The notes beneath the pieces were generated by a model that worked only from the letters and a program-made list of their open reading frames with translations, searched no databases and had not been told where the DNA came from. Of a DNA stretch of 64,000 nt, positions 1-10,419 are shown one piece after another. A program made the translations under genes and the position numbers. The stretch lies in assembly GCA_016490735.1 (NCBI GenBank), contig JAEMWC010000382.1, forward strand, positions 466,001-530,000, in the 5' to 3' direction. How positions within the stretch are numbered: the stretch's first letter is position 1; every line of letters starts with the position of its first letter. The DNA is from Pachyseris speciosa (lineage: Eukaryota; Cnidaria; Anthozoa; Scleractinia; Pachyseridae).

Positions 1-343
1 TTTGAGAAATCAAACGCGACATATTTTGTAGCCTGCAGTGCAGGCGTATTTCGGGCGCGCGAGTGCACATTTTCGTATTAGGGCGCCATCTTGGATTTGG
101 TAACTGTGGAGGGTTGGGGCGAGGAAAAATTTGCCGAGGGAGTAGGCGCGAGGTGGAAAAAACGGGCGTGGGGGGAGGGGGAGGGAAGGCGAAAAATACG
201 CCTGCCCGCAGTGTTTGTTCGCTTGCAGAACCCGTACACCAGATAGACGGAGTCTCTGATTGGTGCGGTAGATTGCAAATTGATCGATAGCTGTCAATCT
301 AAGATAGTTTTCTTCCGGCAGTTCCTTCTGATTTGCAGAGATA

Positions 344-925
344 ATGGCGGACTCGCTAAGCTTTGATGCTGCACTCGAAGAAGCGCTTTTATTTCTCTCT
401 TAGCTAGGTATGTCGCGTGAATTATGACCTGAGCAAAAGGAAGCCATTTCGACCCTTGTTCATGGAAGCGATTTATTAGCAGTTCTTCTGACGGGCTTTG
501 GGAAAAGCCTCATCTTTCAGTTGTTGATTCGTGTGAAACAAATATTATCGTCGAAAGCTGCGTGTGTGATTGTTGTCTGTCCGCTCAAAAGCATCGTACA
601 AGATCAGTTAACGGAAGCATCGTCAATGGGTTTGACGGCGACATCACTAGCTAGTGCTAGATTAGAAGATGTTGAGAATGGTAAATACCAGATAATCTTT
701 GCGTACGCAGAGGAAATATTAGCTAAGCCTTTTCTCTCTTCCCTGAAAAAGAGCAGTTCACCATTGCACCAAAACCTTGCTGCAATAATTGTCGACGAGT
801 CACACACCGTGGAAACGTGGACCGGACAAAGGTTTGATTTTTCTCTTACGTTTCACGTAAAATGGGGGTGGAAGGCCTACACGTCTCCTACTCACATGTT
901 TGTCGCTTCTATCTCGGTCTTTTGA
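344..925 (+). pseudogene. RecQ-like DEAD-box helicase fragment, broken
   Basis: One frame starting at ATG 344 reads through a RecQ-type N-terminal helicase domain. GFGKS (Walker A) lies near 500, a segment beginning VIVVCPLKSIVQDQ (motif Ia region) near 570, and VDESH (motif II, DEAH type) near 790, followed by a TW of the kind found in RecQ proteins. The frame is broken by TAG at 401-403 and TGA at 425-427. Similarity fades near 835, where AAAG/GTTTGA may be an exon end, and motifs III-VI and the zinc/HRDC regions are missing. RecQ helicases unwind DNA in repair; this fragment cannot be a working enzyme. It sits inside the TIR element, so it looks like a captured host fragment or cargo of the parent element. 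Confidence 0.7.
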
Positions 926-1340
926 CCCATTAAGCTTCTTGTATGTTTTCAGCGGGTTAACATGATGATTTAGAGGATTTTCTTGTTAGCGACTAAATGA
1001 AGCCATGTGCTTAAATGTCGCATACTTGATCTCAAAGGTCACTTCTGGGTTACAAGTTTCAACGCCTGTTTGTTTGAACCCTTGTTGTTTCTGTTTAGCG
1101 ACTGTGGTTTTTACGCCCTTTGAGGCATTTTTATCTATGTTTGGTTTGGCTCATTTAAGTGATTCCGGAGACGGTACAGCCAGTTATCTTTGTAAGGATA
1201 GGAGTTTGAGCCGTGTAATAATCTGTCTTGAATTTTTTGTTTTGCCGGGCCCGGCCGTTTGTATTTGCAGCGAGATGGTGTGCTTCTATCACGGCTTTTT
1301 GTCTTTCGATCCTTTCTTTAGCACTGTAGCTTCTTAGAGA
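890..1340. repeat. Dispersed repeat, copy 1 (second copy at 19590-19900)
   Basis: About 310 bp is clearly related to 19590-19900, in the same orientation. Shared blocks include TCGGTCTTTTGACC, CTTGTATGTTTTCAGC, TCAAAGGTCA, TTTTTACGCC and GTCTTTCGATCCTTT. Both copies lie inside TIR-bounded elements whose termini differ, so it is either a shared internal module or a separate old repeat. No conserved reading frame is seen. Confidence 0.65.
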
Positions 1341-2141
1341 GCTAGGCCTTCCTGAACTAAATCAATCACGTAAACAACGTTTCCCACACGACTACAAACT
1401 TCTGCTAACACAACTCCAAGGCTGTCCTTCCTCTGCGAGGGTTTAAAAAGACTTTCCGACGATGAGTACACTTGTTTGCCGGGAATGTTTCCAAATTTCA
1501 CTTTAAAGAGCTTTTGCAAATCCTACAGCTGTCGCTAGGACGTCTTTCCGACATAATTTCACTCGCATACTCGCTCGCTCGATTCCTGTTTTTCACAGAC
1601 TTGACAAATACACGTGTGGCGATGTTTTTGTCGGAAGTAAATTTTTGGCTTCCGGTAGAAAAGAAATAGATTTTCATTGGCTGCTTACACATTTCCGGAA
1701 AGGCGATCAAGCGCTACTAATTAGGGGGCGTTCAACAATTTCACAGGCTTTGCGGGCAGGCGTTATTTCACGTGCCCCACCCCTTCGCCCTCTGCCACTT
1801 CGCCTTCTGTCCCAATCCTCTACCGGTCAAGCAACAATCCAAGATGGCGACATCGAAAACCTCGTCTGTCGTTCTGTTTCAAAATAACGCCTGCACTGCA
1901 GGCTACATATTTTGGAAATCAAAAATGCTTTCGAGAAATCAAACGCGACAAATTTTGGAAATCAAAAGTGTTATTTGAGAAATCAAACGCGACAAATTTT
2001 GGAAATCAAAGTGCCATTTGAGAAATCAAACGCGACAAATTTTGGAAATCAAAAGCGTCATTTGAGAAATCAAACGCGACAAATTTTGGAAATCAAAGTG
2101 CCATTTGAGAAATCAAACACGACAAATTCAAAATCAAAATG

Positions 2142-3040
2142 ACACAATAAAAACCAAAACGATTTTCGTTTTTAATCATAAACAACATATCAAAATCAAA
2201 GAAAACAAGAAAAGAATCAGAAATAGTAAATATTATTTGTGATACTCCTCGAACACCGTACAGAACGCGCTTGCATCCTTTGCATCAAACATTCTTCTAC
2301 AGAACCGAAAATCCCAAATTACTGTCTGCTCTGTTTTGTTTTGTCTGTCAACAGGTTGTAAAGCGACTTCTCCTGACAGCGTGCGTTGTCTGATTAGCCA
2401 ATCGAAATTATCCGTTGTCTGTGCAACGGGAAATTACTTTCAGAAATCTTGCGACTTCGTTGCTCGCTCAGCCGCTTCACGACCTGGACAGCTCGCTCCT
2501 CTTCGCTTTTGTGTTGTGAGACTTGAGACGTCGATTGTGGGTGGCAAGAAAGGGACTGCTACTGCTCGCAGTCTATTGGTGTCGTGAAGATCATAATTTG
2601 AAATTCTGGGCGCAAACATATTGAAGAGATCAAAGTGTGGTTCGATAAGACCTTGTATATTTGATTCAAACTGAGCGTTGCGTTACCGTTTGTAAATATC
2701 AAACACTGCGTTGCGTATGCAAATTAGCTTATTGCGAATGTTATGCGGTACGTATTAACACCGCTCGCCGTTCTTATTAACACAAAGAGATGGTTTCGTT
2801 GTCCTAAAATAAAGGTTGTTCCCTGTACCTTTGTTACTGGTAGACATTAACGAGAAATATGAGTAGTGATGTTTCATTTTCGAGCTTTAAAACGTTCTGA
2901 GTTTTAAAACATCGACTCAATGTTTTTTGTAGCTTCGTGTACAAGCAATCCGATTGTCGATTCAAAATTATTATTGTCTTTGCCCATTCAACCGTTCTCA
3001 GTGATCCATTGGAAAAATAATTATATAATGTAGCTGTTCT
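2142..3040. other. No supported gene; AT-rich spacer
   Basis: This stretch holds only short shadow frames, scattered CTCGCAGTCTA-like words (about 2565) that recur near 24795, and AT-rich sequence. I see no exon with splice signals and no element with defined ends. Confidence 0.5.
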
Positions 3041-3042
3041 CC

Positions 3043-3480
3043 GTTAAAGCCCTGGCCAAATGATCGTTTAGCCGCCTCTCGACTTTGCATTGAAATGGTT
3101 TGCCATGTTTGATTTCGATGATTACACTTTTCGCGTTGCGAACAAAATTGATCAACAGCTTAGCCACCCCAAGCAACAAAGAGTGCAAAGCCGGTAAAAA
3201 GCAACCAAATGAACTACATAACGTCGAAATCGGCGTTTGGTCAAACATTGTTTGTCCGTTTTAGCTACGCAACGACGTTTATGATTGACAAACACGATGT
3301 TGGGTGAAAAATAATGATTGTTTGATCGTTTAGCCGTTTACTTGAACCGTTCAAAATTTTTCCACAGCCGTTTAGCCGTTCATCATAACCGTGTCAACCG
3401 GTTTGGCCATCCGTTTGTCATTTGTTCAGTAGCCGTGCGTTTTGCCGTGCAAACGAACAGCTGTTAGTGTACGTTTTCGC
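3043..3480. mobile_element. MITE-like remnant of the GGCCAAA family
   Basis: Begins TTAAAGCCCTGGCCAAATGATCG, close to the left terminus of the better-defined TTAA element at 53285, and contains repeated GTTTAGCCG and AAACATTGTTTG words also seen at 7390-7757. No matching right terminus is clear, so ends are approximate and the copy is probably truncated. Confidence 0.45.
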
Positions 3481-3814
3481 GTGAGAGGTGACATATAACT
3501 ATGTATCTACGCATATAGATATACATGTACATGTATTCCTTAATGTTGAAAACATCAATTATGTGCATTAGCCTCCTTTGCAGCTGTTGTTTGGGTCTGT
3601 CCTTAATCCCTCCCCACTAATGTCTGGTGAACTAAGCTGGAAATTCCATTCCCATTGTGTCTAAGTATTCAATCTTGAGGGAGAAGAGAACTGACAAAAA
3701 TGGCTGCAAAGGAGGCAGGAAACATACAGGTAGCCACCAAAATTTAACAGTCATGATGTGATTAGTCAGTTCCTGGGAAGGGAATGTCCGGCTCTGTTCC
3801 GCAGATGTCACCAA

Positions 3815-3953
3815 GCCACTCTCCAAAACATATTTACCTCGTTCTTCAGCACTCAAGCCACTGCAGAGCCGGCGAGCTATCGAGCCACTCTGTAGTATAT
3901 CTACCTCGTTTTTAAAGCACTGAAGCGACTGTCGAGCCGGCGAGCCACCGACA
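3815..3953. repeat. Two-copy tandem repeat of about 70 bp
   Basis: GCCACTCT through TACCTCGTT, GCACT and GAGCCGGCGAGC occurs at 3815-3883 and again at 3884-3953 with roughly one mismatch in six. No function seen. Confidence 0.65.
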
Positions 3954-4030
3954 AGCACTCAAAATTTGGCCCTGTGTTCTGTAGTCGTCCCGTACTCGAA
4001 ACATTGAAGCGCGCAAAGCATCATGGTACT

Positions 4031-4097
4031 GGCAGCGCTCGGCCATGTGAAATAATTTTTGAAACGAAAGTAAATTTTCGCATGGCCGAGCGCTGCC
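4031..4097. repeat. 17-bp perfect hairpin
   Basis: GGCAGCGCTCGGCCATG at 4031-4047 is exactly complementary to CATGGCCGAGCGCTGCC at 4081-4097, with a 33-bp spacer. It may be a small foldback element; no target duplication was identified. Confidence 0.75.
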
Positions 4098-4467
4098 ACT
4101 AATTTTGTTTTGCATTATCTTTTCCAAGTGTATTCCATTTTAATTTACTTTAACTTCGAATTTAGATCCTCTTTTAAAAATGTATTCAACTTTAATCTGA
4201 ATAAAGTTTGATTTTGATTTGTACTTTGCTTTTTGTTTTACATTTAATTGCATTTGACTTTGCCTTTATTTGCATTTTCTTTTATATTGCATTGCATTTG
4301 TATTTGAGTATGGCAAGCCGTTGCTGCCAAAAGCCTATCGAGTTGTAAATCCTGGTCCAAATGTCTTTCAATATCATCGAGTTAGAAAAGTTACATGGTC
4401 AGTTTTGAAATTGCATGGTCGAGTTCTGGAGAACCATGGTTGAGTTGCATTTTGAAAGTTTGAGTTC

Positions 4468-4790
4468 TCGCTAGCGAGTTTTTTTATTCTCGCTAGCGAG
4501 TTTTCAATTTCTCGCTAGCGAGTTTTTAAATTCTCGCTGGCGAGTTTTCAATTTCTCGCTAGCGAGTTTTTAAATTCTCGCTAGCGAGTTTTCAATTTCT
4601 CGCTAGCGAGATTTTAAATTCTCGCTAGCGAGTTTTCAATTTCTCGCTGGCGAGTTGTCAATTTCTCGCTAGCGAGATTTTAAATTCTCGCTAGCGAGTT
4701 TTCAATTTCTCGCTGGCGAATTGTCAATTTCTCGCTAGCGAGATTTCAAATTCTCGCTAGCGAGTTTTTCAATTTCTCGCTAGCGAGTTT
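4468..4790. repeat. Palindromic minisatellite CTCGCTAGCGAG, left arm
   Basis: About fourteen units of roughly 22 bp, each the 12-bp perfect palindrome CTCGCTAGCGAG plus an A/T-rich spacer such as TTTTCAATTT. A few units carry CTGGCGAG. The mirror array is at 6135-6302. Confidence 0.9.
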
Positions 4791-6134
4791 TTCACAATCG
4801 TGCGCAAGCGCAATAGGACGGATGTTGTAGACGGTGGCGGAAGCTTTAGACCATACATAGATGGAAGTTGAAGGCCGCGAATGGAAGCCGTAAATTTTGC
4901 AATTTTGAACTGTTGTTTTCTTTGAGGGCTCGAACTGGCGGGGTTCAAGTGTACCGATATTTCATTGACCCAAAGAACATGATGCAAACAAGACACTCTG
5001 TGAGCGTTAACTCGGTACACTTTGGACACCTTGTGAAGTGCAGAAGTCGAACGCACGCTTTCTGATTCTCGGAAACAATCCGTATGAAAAATGAAAATGG
5101 TTTGCTTTTGGGTTCGCTCAATGCATCTTTGTTTTTGTACGAGGGAATCACGTAAAACTGTTTTCGGAGTTGGCTATGCGAAAATAATGTCACTGGCTCC
5201 CACTTGAATTACTTTTATAATTCAGCCTCGCTGTAGTTATTTCAAATCGTGGTATCGTTTCATGACTGTAACTAATTTGGGTCGACCTAAACTGTAATTA
5301 AGCTCGGCTCAGGAAAAGTACAGTTTCTGACCCGCGCTTTAATACGGATCGAAAGTAATTTTAAACTGATTTACTTGTGAAATGAACTACTGTAAAAGCC
5401 AGACTTCGTGGCGCCAGTACGTGACAAGAAAAAGATCATTATCAAAATTTGCCATTAAGTCAAGCATTATTTGTGATGCAGGAAGCACAACAAAGTTCAT
5501 CAGTGTTGGCATCGTTCAACTATTATGACTATTATAAATTTACAGTGGCTTAACATAATTTTTCCTAGGTTTTGAAGGAAAAAAAGGTGCATTAAATGTC
5601 CTTTCGTGACATGCGATGCTGAACACGTCTAGATCCTGAAGACTTTCGTTGTTTTTTACAGTGCAAGATATGCAAAATTACTGAATCACAACTAAATTCC
5701 AGCCGACAAAGAATATTTGTGTCACTTTGTCGAAAGAAATCGACAAGCTGCTCTGCCTAACTATTTCACCTCATGTTGCAAACCTGTATTGAAATCGCAT
5801 CAGACTACAGCAGCAATGAATACCCGAATGCATGCACTTAGCCACCAATAGTCGGTTTTAGCGTACGTCTACTTCTGCACTTCGCAAGGTGTTGAAGGTG
5901 TCCCAGGTAGAAGCTCATAGAGCGTCTTGTCTGCATTATGTTCTTTGGCTTAATGAAATATCGGTACACTTAAATCCCGCCAGTTCGAGCCCTCAAAGAA
6001 AACAACAGTTCAAAATTGCAAAATTTACGGCTTCCATTCGCGGCCTTCAACTTCCATCTATGTATGGTCTAAAGCTTCCGCCACCATCTACAACATCCGT
6101 CCGCATATTGCGCTTGCGCACGATTGTGAAAAAC

Positions 6135-6302
6135 TCGCTAGAGAAAAATTGAAAAACTCGCTAGCGAGAAATTGAAAACTCGCTAGCGAGAATTTGAAAT
6201 CTCGCTAGCGAGAAATTGACAACTCGCCAGCGAGAAATTGAAAACTCGCTAGCGAGAATTTGAAATCTCGCTAGCGAGAAATTGAAAACTCGCTAGCGAG
6301 AA
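6135..6302. repeat. Palindromic minisatellite CTCGCTAGCGAG, right arm
   Basis: About eight units of the same palindrome with spacers complementary to those of the left array (AAATTGAAAA). It occupies the mirror position in the right arm of the 4310-6457 inverted repeat. Confidence 0.9.
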
Positions 6303-6539
6303 CTCAAACTTTCAAAATGCAACTCAACCATGGTTCTCCAGAACTCGACCATGCAATTTCAAAACTGACCATGTAACTTTTCTAACTCGATGATATTGAA
6401 AGACATTTGGACCAGGATTTACAACTCGATAGGCTTTTGGCAGCAACGGCTTGCCATATTTGAGTTTAATTTTATTTGCATTTTGTTTCACATTTATTTG
6501 CTTAATAAAACCAAATATGGCCCTCAAAACATAGTGGCA

Positions 6540-6930
6540 GGCCTGGGCCACCATGCATGTATACTTGTAGAACGCACTCGCAGACGATAAATACAAGCGT
6601 GATAAAAACATAAAACATTGGCACTCATGCGTATTTGAAGCAGGTGTTGAATATTAAGGCCAGGATAAACTTTGCTAGTTTGTGAGTTTATTGAAATGGC
6701 ATTCATTGATCAATGAATTGTGTTTCTGTTCATCATGCATATATTGTACAAGGTGGTTAATACTTTTTATATGATAACCAAATCAATGCGCTCCAAAGTA
6801 GCCATTATAAAGACTAAAAGAGTGAATAGTCCTTTTTTTCCCTTCTCCTCCGCCCCTTCTCCTCGATCGCTCTCTTATTCCCTCTTTCTCAGTGCTGTGG
6901 TGTGATTGCCGGGCTCGTCGAATCCAAAAA
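6540..6930. repeat. Dispersed repeat (copies at 9340, 21785, 26527)
   Basis: The block from ACGATAAATACAAGCGTGATAAAA through CCATTATAAAGACTAAAAGAGTGA and the pyrimidine-rich TTCTCCTCCGCCCCTTCTCCTCG to GATTGCCGGGCTCGTCGG recurs: its first half at 21785-21980, its second half at 26527-26790, and its last part at 9340-9460. It is an interspersed repeat of unknown class with no conserved coding frame. Confidence 0.7.
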
Positions 6931-7384
6931 AACGCCAGTTTTGGACCCATTTCTGTCAAATGGCTCCAAATTTCTGGATGCACGTTTTTGCGAATTCAGA
7001 CAGATATTTCCAGGCTATTGTGCCAAAAGTTGTCCAATGAGTCATTTTGCAGCAGAAAACGGCTTTATGGGCCTTCTGCAGCCTTGTCGACCTATTTCAG
7101 TGAATTATCTAACTAGATTTGACAAAAGGTACCTGCACTAAAGTGGCCTTTCGGCTGGTGCGGTTTTTTCCTCCAAAGTAGCCATTAATACATAGATTTA
7201 GCCAAGCCTAAAAGCGGAGCCCAAGAATTATAACTTTTTTTGGAGTAGTATTGAACAAAGACGCATGGCTTTCCTTAGGCCAATATTTTATGCTTAGAAC
7301 AGGCAACAGGAATTCGCCGCGGTGCAAAAACCTCAAAACATTAAAACATTACAAGAAAACTATACTACGCGTCTGTTTGTACGA

Positions 7385-7757
7385 ATACAAATTTAAACAA
7401 AATACGATCAAACATTTCATCCAACATCGTGTTGGACGAGCATGCTTAACCGTTTAGCCACATCTCTCAACATTGCTTTTAAATGGCTTTCCATGTTTGA
7501 TCTAGATCACTGAAATATTTTCACCCAACATTTCGCGTTACGAACAAATGTTTGATCATTTAGCCACCCCAACCAACAAAGCATGCAACCAAATGAACCA
7601 AATAACGGCGAAATTTCCACGATAATACGCAAGAAATCGTTCTGTGTACTCACTCTGTCTAGTGTTTGGTCAAACATTGTTTATGCGTTTAGCCACCCAA
7701 CGTTATGTTTGACAAATACGATGTTGGATGAAATGTTTGATTGTTTAGCCGGGCTTT
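7385..7757. mobile_element. MITE of the GGCCAAAC/GTTTAGCC family, partial
   Basis: The right end GTTTAGCCGGGCTTTAA matches, in reverse, the left terminus of the TTAA elements at 3043 and 53285. Inside, AAACATTTCATCCAACATCG (left) and its complement (right, about 7725) form the inverted repeat, with GTTTAGCCAC words reiterated between. The left terminus is not clean. Confidence 0.5.
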
Positions 7758-7759
7758 AA

Positions 7760-8560
7760 TCTTTTTTTACGACTACTCATTGCGATGACGTGTAAATAAG
7801 ATAAGGGCAAAACTTTCTTAACGCTGTTGAGGCACAGACGTCACATTTATGTCCAGTCGAGAGAAAAATACAAGTTTCATTCCTGATCCAAGAAAAGTAA
7901 CAACAATTAAACGAAATGTTAAGCTTCAATTTATTTAATTTACCTGTGATCGATGTAGAGGTTCTTGAAAATACATATCGACTTTAGTAATAACACAAAT
8001 CTCCAAAAATAACAAGCGGTTTGTCCAAAGTAAGAACTTCTTCCACTAAGTTTGAGCTACTCGTTCCTCCCATTAATGCTGGTGAACTGTTAAGTGACCT
8101 TTCCTGGTGAGCTGCAAGGTGTCGCGGTAAAGTGAAAGCCCTTGAAACGTTGAATCATTTTGTTTTTCAACCACACAATCCGAGCGCCATGCAAGAGGAT
8201 CCAAGTTTTAAGCTCTTCCTGAGAAAAATATTTTGCTCTTCCGTTGTAGCACTTGGAAATTCACCTTCTGGAGTATCTTTAAACTAGTCCCTGATTTTTA
8301 TGCCTTTTACGCGAAGAAATTCGAAAGAACATGAAGTTGTTTTGCTCAAAATGAAGAAACCAACTGAATGTGAAATTTAGAGCCGCAGAGAGCGCGCGAA
8401 AAATTAAGCCTCGTTTTGGTTTGGGTGTCCCAACCTGACTTGAGCCTGCGATCCAATCAAAAGTCAGTGCCTGGTCAGCGGTTAACTTAAAAAAAGAGCC
8501 GACCTCGATGACCTTCAAACTTAGCCCGCGATATGGTTAGGTAATACTGGTCAGCGGATG

Positions 8561-8594
<34 letters not shown>

Positions 8595-8610
8595 GGATGT
8601 CCGAGGATGC
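7760..8610. other. No supported gene
   Basis: Mixed-composition sequence with only short shadow frames. I see no splice-bounded exon, tRNA-like fold or element end. Confidence 0.4.
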
Positions 8611-8617
8611 CTATTAA

Positions 8618-8940
8618 GTCGCGGCTACACGAGCGATTTTGCGCTCGCGCCGGTGATGCGATTTTTTCAATTTTTGTCGCGTCACCAGCGCGCGATGTAA
8701 ATCGCAAGTGTAGCCACCCTTGAACTGGCAACGCAACAGGTAAAAAGTTGCAAGAAAAAAATCGCGAGAAATTGAATGAGTTTAACTTTTCGCGATTCTT
8801 TTTCTGCGATTTTTTCAGCTGTCGCATCACCTGTGCGAGGGTGGCTACACGGGTGATTTTCATCGCGCGCCGGCGACGCGACAATTTTACAAAAACTCGC
8901 ATCACCATCGCAAGCGAAAAATCGCTCGTGTAGCCGCGGC
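8618..8940. mobile_element. MITE with GCGGCTACACGAGCGAT termini
   Basis: Left terminus CGCGGCTACACGAGCGATTT (8620 on) and right terminus AATCGCTCGTGTAGCCGCGG (ending about 8939) are inverted repeats. The same motif recurs inside as GTGTAGCCACC (about 8710) and GGTGGCTACACGGGTGAT (about 8844), so the element is two inverted-repeat halves placed in tandem. Flanks are TTAA (8614-8617) on the left and TTTA (8941-8944) on the right, a plausible decayed TTAA duplication. No coding capacity. Confidence 0.75.
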
Positions 8941-10325
8941 TTTAGGGAGCTTTAGATTTGACAACGAGGACGAGATTTAGGCCGTGTACGACTTTTTACA
9001 TCTAGTTCGCGCGCGTTACATAATCGCTCCGTACATAAATCCTGTTTCCAAAATCTGCTTTTCTGTTAAGCAATAGGGTACAGTAAGGGATCTGTGGAGG
9101 CGACGGGTTTGAAATTTGAAAGTCGTATTCGATCTCGATCTTGTACTCGTCCTCAAATCTTAAGTCCCCTAATATCAAAGCTAGGTCAACTGGAGTATGG
9201 CCGCCATGTTGAATGATGATGATTATTATTATGATAGGAAATTTCACAGCGCATACATGAACCGACGGACGTACGGTGACCAAAACCAAATTTTCTCGAA
9301 CAGATGGGTTACCATATTTTCTTACCAATGGTGCTCCGCTATAAAGACTAAAAGAGTGATTAGTTATTTTTTGTCTTCTCCTCCGCCTCTTCTCCTCGCT
9401 CACTCTCTTATTCCCTCCCTCCCAATGCTTTGGTATGATTGCCGGGCTCGTCGGATCCAGTTTTTTTCTCGTTCGTTGCATTGATGACGTAATGGTTGCT
9501 GCTATTGTCAGGAAGCAAATGAAGCAGAAAATCTTTTGTGTTAAACAATAAAGCAACCATTACACGTCATCAAATCCAAAATGGCCGCGCCCGGGAAATT
9601 TGAAAGTAAGAGTAGGCGATAATGATATCGATGTTTTTGTGTACTTAAATGTTTAGTCCACGTTTCAAAACAAAATTTGAAATCTAGTAATTGTTCTGGC
9701 AAGGAATAAAGATTTTGTTCATTCAGCTGAACGTTTTCTATAACAGTAAATGTTTCCTCATACTTTCGAAACCTCAAGTGAAGCAAAAATACGCGTTTAA
9801 ATCTTTAGTAGGAGGTGATCATTGTGAAGATAACGGCAGTGTCACATATATAGCACTAGGATATTATTAATTTTTTAATTTTTAGCTGATTTTGGGGTGG
9901 GGCTAATAGAGGTTTTATGGCATGCAATATTGAACACTGAGTCATTCAGCATTTTTAACACCTTCATCTTTTGGGAAGGGAGGCCATTCCGGTGGGCCAA
10001 CAGGCTCAAATAGCAAAAAATAGTGAGAACCATCTGCATATGGCGGACGCATATGGAGGTACATAGTGTAATTAGAGGGCGGAGTGAATCCCAGTTGACA
10101 GCGAAGAAGAAAACAACGCCCACTGGTGTCTTTTCGTGAAAACAAAATGCAAAATAAAAAGGAAGGCTTTTATGATCACTGTTATAAACAAATGACACTT
10201 ATAAATAATTTAACACCGTTAACACTACAGCCACCCTCCAACTTGAATTAACTCGCGTATAGGCTGTTTGCGACGTCTGTTCTACCCAGTCAGTCTTAAT
10301 TATAAAACAGCACGAACGCCACAAA

Positions 10326-10410
10326 ATGAAAAAGGGGTTATTCGGCATTAGTTCGCTCTTTTTGTGGGTTCTTTGGTTATTTTGCGGTACCATCATACAT
10401 GGACAAGCAG
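10326..10410 (+). CDS. Signal-peptide exon 1 of a PAN-EGF-fibrinogen-like gene (copy A)
   Basis: ATG 10326 opens MKKGLFGISSLFLWVLWL followed by FCGTIIHGQA, a classic signal peptide: lysines, a hydrophobic core and small residues at the end. The exon stops at a good donor (CAG/GTACGT) in phase 1. Joined to the PAN exon acceptor at 33337 it gives QA-DACRALEF in frame, so the protein would be secreted or anchored outside the cell. The implied intron is about 22.9 kb and full of transposons. A damaged duplicate of this exon lies near 28283. The alternative is that copy A belonged to a separate paralogue whose other exons are gone. Confidence 0.55.
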
Positions 10411-10419
10411 GTACGTAAG

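Larger units (their letters stand above)
29..1905. mobile_element. Long-TIR DNA transposon, Mutator-like by structure
   Basis: Left end TAGCCTGCAGTGCAGGCGT (29-47) is matched in reverse complement by the right end at about 1887-1905. Similarity between the ends continues inward for roughly 180-200 bp with gaps, including GCCATCTTGGATT and CGCCTGCCCGCA blocks on both sides, so the TIRs are long. The 9 bp CATATTTTG flank both ends (20-28 and 1906-1914); removing the element and one copy restores a minisatellite unit. Long TIRs and a 9-bp target duplication fit Mutator-like elements best; hAT or P (8 bp) are alternatives because the flank is slightly ambiguous. No transposase is present, so it is non-autonomous. 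It carries the helicase fragment listed separately. Confidence 0.7.
1..2140. repeat. 44-bp minisatellite interrupted by a DNA element
   Basis: Tandem units of about 42-44 bp with the core GAGAAATCAAACGCGACAAA followed by TTTTGGAAATCAAA run from about 1914 to 2140. The first 27 bases of the window are the same unit, so the array once continued to the left and was split by the element at 29-1905. Units differ by small changes (AAAGTGCC against AAAAGCGTC spacers). No coding function is visible; short open frames across it are by-products of the repeat. Confidence 0.85.
4310..6457. mobile_element. Large foldback/inverted-repeat element
   Basis: The left arm (4310 to about 5060) is matched in reverse complement by the right arm (about 5865 to 6457). 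Outer blocks ATGGCAAGCCG/CGGCTTGCCAT, then TCGAGTTGTAAATCCTGGTCC, then the palindromic minisatellite, then GATGGAAGTTGAAGGCCGCG, then CACCTTG.GAAGTGCAGAAGT all occur in mirror order. The arms are near 90 percent identical by eye outside the minisatellite, which has more units on the left. The core (about 5060-5865) has no credible gene. The layout resembles a foldback-type element; no target duplication or transposase was found. Confidence 0.7.

Noticed and set aside
4468..4790. CRISPR-like array of palindromic repeats
   Set aside because: Spacers are near-identical, not unique; the setting is a eukaryotic transposon-rich region; no cas-like gene; a mirror array exists in the other arm.
4868..6152. 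Mirror-image open frames containing NPASSSPQRKQQFKIAKFT
   Set aside because: They come from the two arms of the inverted repeat, read the same strand of the arm, and lack domain or start support.
9002..9556. 184-codon minus-strand frame
   Set aside because: It crosses an ATT/ATG repeat giving poly-Ile and a dispersed non-coding repeat; no domain or splice support.
10301..10307. TATAAAA as a promoter TATA box for exon 1
   Set aside because: It lies only 19 bp before the ATG, so a start site 25-30 bp downstream would fall inside the coding exon.
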